A DNA stretch of 8,029 nt from Bifidobacterium breve (GTDB lineage Bacteria; Actinomycetota; Actinomycetes; S36-B12), in contig CAMDKJ010000073.1 of assembly GCA_945900705.1 (NCBI GenBank), positions 1-8,029 of the forward strand. Direction: 5' to 3'. Under the pieces are notes generated by a model. It saw nothing but the letters and a program-made list of their open reading frames with translations, was not told the origin of the DNA and made no database searches. Of this stretch, positions 7,077 to 8,029 are shown in pieces. Each line of letters starts with the position of its first letter. The stretch's first letter is position 1. The position numbers were made by a program, and so were the translations under genes.

Positions 7077-7743
7077 GGGCAGTAAGCGGCCAATAACTAC
7101 AAGTGCAATAGGCATCGGCCTGGCAACCGGCGCATATGGGCTTTCCTTCGGCGCCATTAGCGTTGCTAGCGGGCTGAGCGCACTGCAGACCCAGACACTT
7201 TCACTACTCATGTTCACCGGGGCCTCTCAGTTTGCGCTAGTTGGAGTCCTGGGGGCTGGCGGTGGCGCAATAGCCGCCGTACTGACCGCCTGGCTTCTGG
7301 GCGCCCGTAACGGACTGTATGCCTTGCATCTTGCCCCAACTTTGAACTTACGCGGACTGCTCAAGCCGGTGGCCGCTCAATTAACAATTGATGAATCAAC
7401 CGCGATGTCAATCGCAAATGATCACACCCCGACCCATAGCCGTCACGCATTTTGGGTAACTGGAATTTCGGTTTACCTACTTTGGAATATCGGCACGCTA
7501 CTTGGGGCACTCGGAGCCTCGGCAATCGGTGACCCAGCGGTACTCGGCCTCGATGCGGCAATACCGGCCGGCTTTCTCGCTCTTCTTTGGCCCAGGTTGC
7601 GCGATCGCACCGCTTGGGCAATCGCCGCTGGGGGTGCGACAGTCGCGCTGGTTCTGACGCCACTAACACGCTCAGGAGTGCCGGTTCTTGCCTCTGCACT
7701 AATTGCCGTTTTCGCCGGATACCGCTTACGGGATCGAACATGA
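7060..7743 (+). CDS. azlC: AzlC family branched-chain amino acid exporter, large subunit
   Basis: AzlC (BrnF in Corynebacterium) is the large membrane subunit of a two-part exporter of branched-chain amino acids and, in C. glutamicum, methionine. From TTG 7060 the product has 227 residues, normal for the family. Family segments are 'ATGAYGLSFGA' (22-32), 'FTGASQFALVG' (52-62), 'LLGARNGLYALHLAP' (79-93) and 'IDESTAM' (110-116). Hydrophobic stretches lie near residues 15-37, 58-80, 128-150, 163-180 and 185-220. TTG 7060 is preferred because of the GAAGGAAA site just upstream and because it gives a short hydrophilic N-terminus; GTG 7021 would add 13 residues. It overlaps the glpD end by 17 bases and azlD by 4, so all three may be translated from one message. 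The transported substrate is inferred from family membership only. Confidence 0.9.
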   Translation: MTNTPEGSKRPITTSAIGIGLATGAYGLSFGAISVASGLSALQTQTLSLLMFTGASQFALVGVLGAGGGAIAAVLTAWLLGARNGLYALHLAPTLNLRGLLKPVAAQLTIDESTAMSIANDHTPTHSRHAFWVTGISVYLLWNIGTLLGALGASAIGDPAVLGLDAAIPAGFLALLWPRLRDRTAWAIAAGGATVALVLTPLTRSGVPVLASALIAVFAGYRLRDRT

Positions 7744-8029
7744 TTTGGGCCGCGGTTCTGCTCGGGTCACTCGGGTGCTATCTGGAAAAGCTCCTTGGTT
7801 TCATTTTGCCACCGACACTCCTTGACCGTCCAATGATTAGAAGTGTCGCGGCACTATTACCTATTGCAATGCTCTCTGCGCTGGTTGCGGTACAAACATT
7901 TGGCGACGGACAATCACTGGTCATCGATGCCCGCGTCGCAGGTGTTGCGGTTGCCGTTGTAGCACTATTACTGCGTGCACCATTCCTGGTGATCGTACTC
8001 GTTGCTGCAATTAGTGCCGCACTTCTACG
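7740..8029 (+). CDS. azlD: AzlD family exporter small subunit, 3' end cut by window edge
   Basis: AzlD (BrnE) is the small membrane subunit that partners AzlC in branched-chain amino acid export. The ATG at 7740 overlaps the azlC stop as ATGA, the usual coupled arrangement for this pair. About 96 residues are visible, with no stop before the edge; the family is around 100-110, so only a few residues are missing. Family features include 'GCYLEKLLG' (12-20), 'LPPTLLDRP' (23-31), 'VAALLPIAMLSALVAVQTF' (36-54) and 'DARVAGVAVAVVALLLRAPF' (61-80). Three hydrophobic segments are seen: residues about 2-24, 36-54 and 65-95. Identification rests on these motifs and on the adjacent azlC. Confidence 0.88.
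   Translation, partial: MIWAAVLLGSLGCYLEKLLGFILPPTLLDRPMIRSVAALLPIAMLSALVAVQTFGDGQSLVIDARVAGVAVAVVALLLRAPFLVIVLVAAISAALL

Noticed and set aside
7361..7741. Minus-strand frame of 126 codons inside azlC
   Set aside because: It is fully antisense to a conserved membrane protein gene, and its Arg/Pro-rich composition is typical of a shadow frame.
1..8029. CRISPR arrays, mobile elements, tRNA genes, defence genes or phage genes
   Set aside because: Reading both strands I found no repeat-spacer pattern, terminal inverted repeats, transposase motifs or tRNA-like folds. Nearly all of the sequence is covered by identifiable metabolic genes.

Overview
The window reads as a compact stretch of an actinobacterial chromosome. 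It is moderately GC-rich by eye. GTG and TTG starts are common, intergenic gaps are very short, and the minus-strand order thyX, dapA, rnj is the one known from Mycobacterium tuberculosis (Rv2754c, Rv2753c, Rv2752c). I cannot place it more narrowly. There is no rRNA, tRNA, insertion sequence, phage gene or CRISPR array, and no stretch over 300 bases without a gene; the longest gap is about 138 bases.

Left part (1-3111, minus strand): a tightly packed probable operon transcribed right to left. It encodes the flavin-dependent thymidylate synthase ThyX, then 4-hydroxy-tetrahydrodipicolinate synthase DapA (15-base gap), then ribonuclease J (8-base overlap with dapA). The RNase J gene runs off the left edge. 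The products serve dTMP synthesis, the lysine and diaminopimelate pathway, and RNA maturation and decay.

Middle (3138-3866): a GNAT N-acetyltransferase of unknown substrate is divergent from thyX, with only 26 bases between the start codons. It is convergent with the next gene across a gap of about 138 bases that holds a GC-rich hairpin.

Right part (3867-8029): an FAD-dependent oxidase resembling alkyl-DHAP synthase lies on the minus strand, and an aerobic glycerol-3-phosphate dehydrogenase (GlpD) lies divergently on the plus strand. Their ATG codons touch back to back at a CATATG hexamer, so each gene's leader must lie inside the other gene. glpD overlaps azlC, which overlaps azlD (ATGA), giving a plus-strand run that ends in an AzlCD-type amino-acid exporter. 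azlD is cut by the right edge but is nearly complete.

Most of the window is ordinary core metabolism. The parts worth a second look are the abutting divergent start of the oxidase/glpD pair and the possible biochemical link between a DHAP-producing dehydrogenase and an AGPS-like enzyme of unproven bacterial function. I see no clearly new defence, mobile or RNA-based system.
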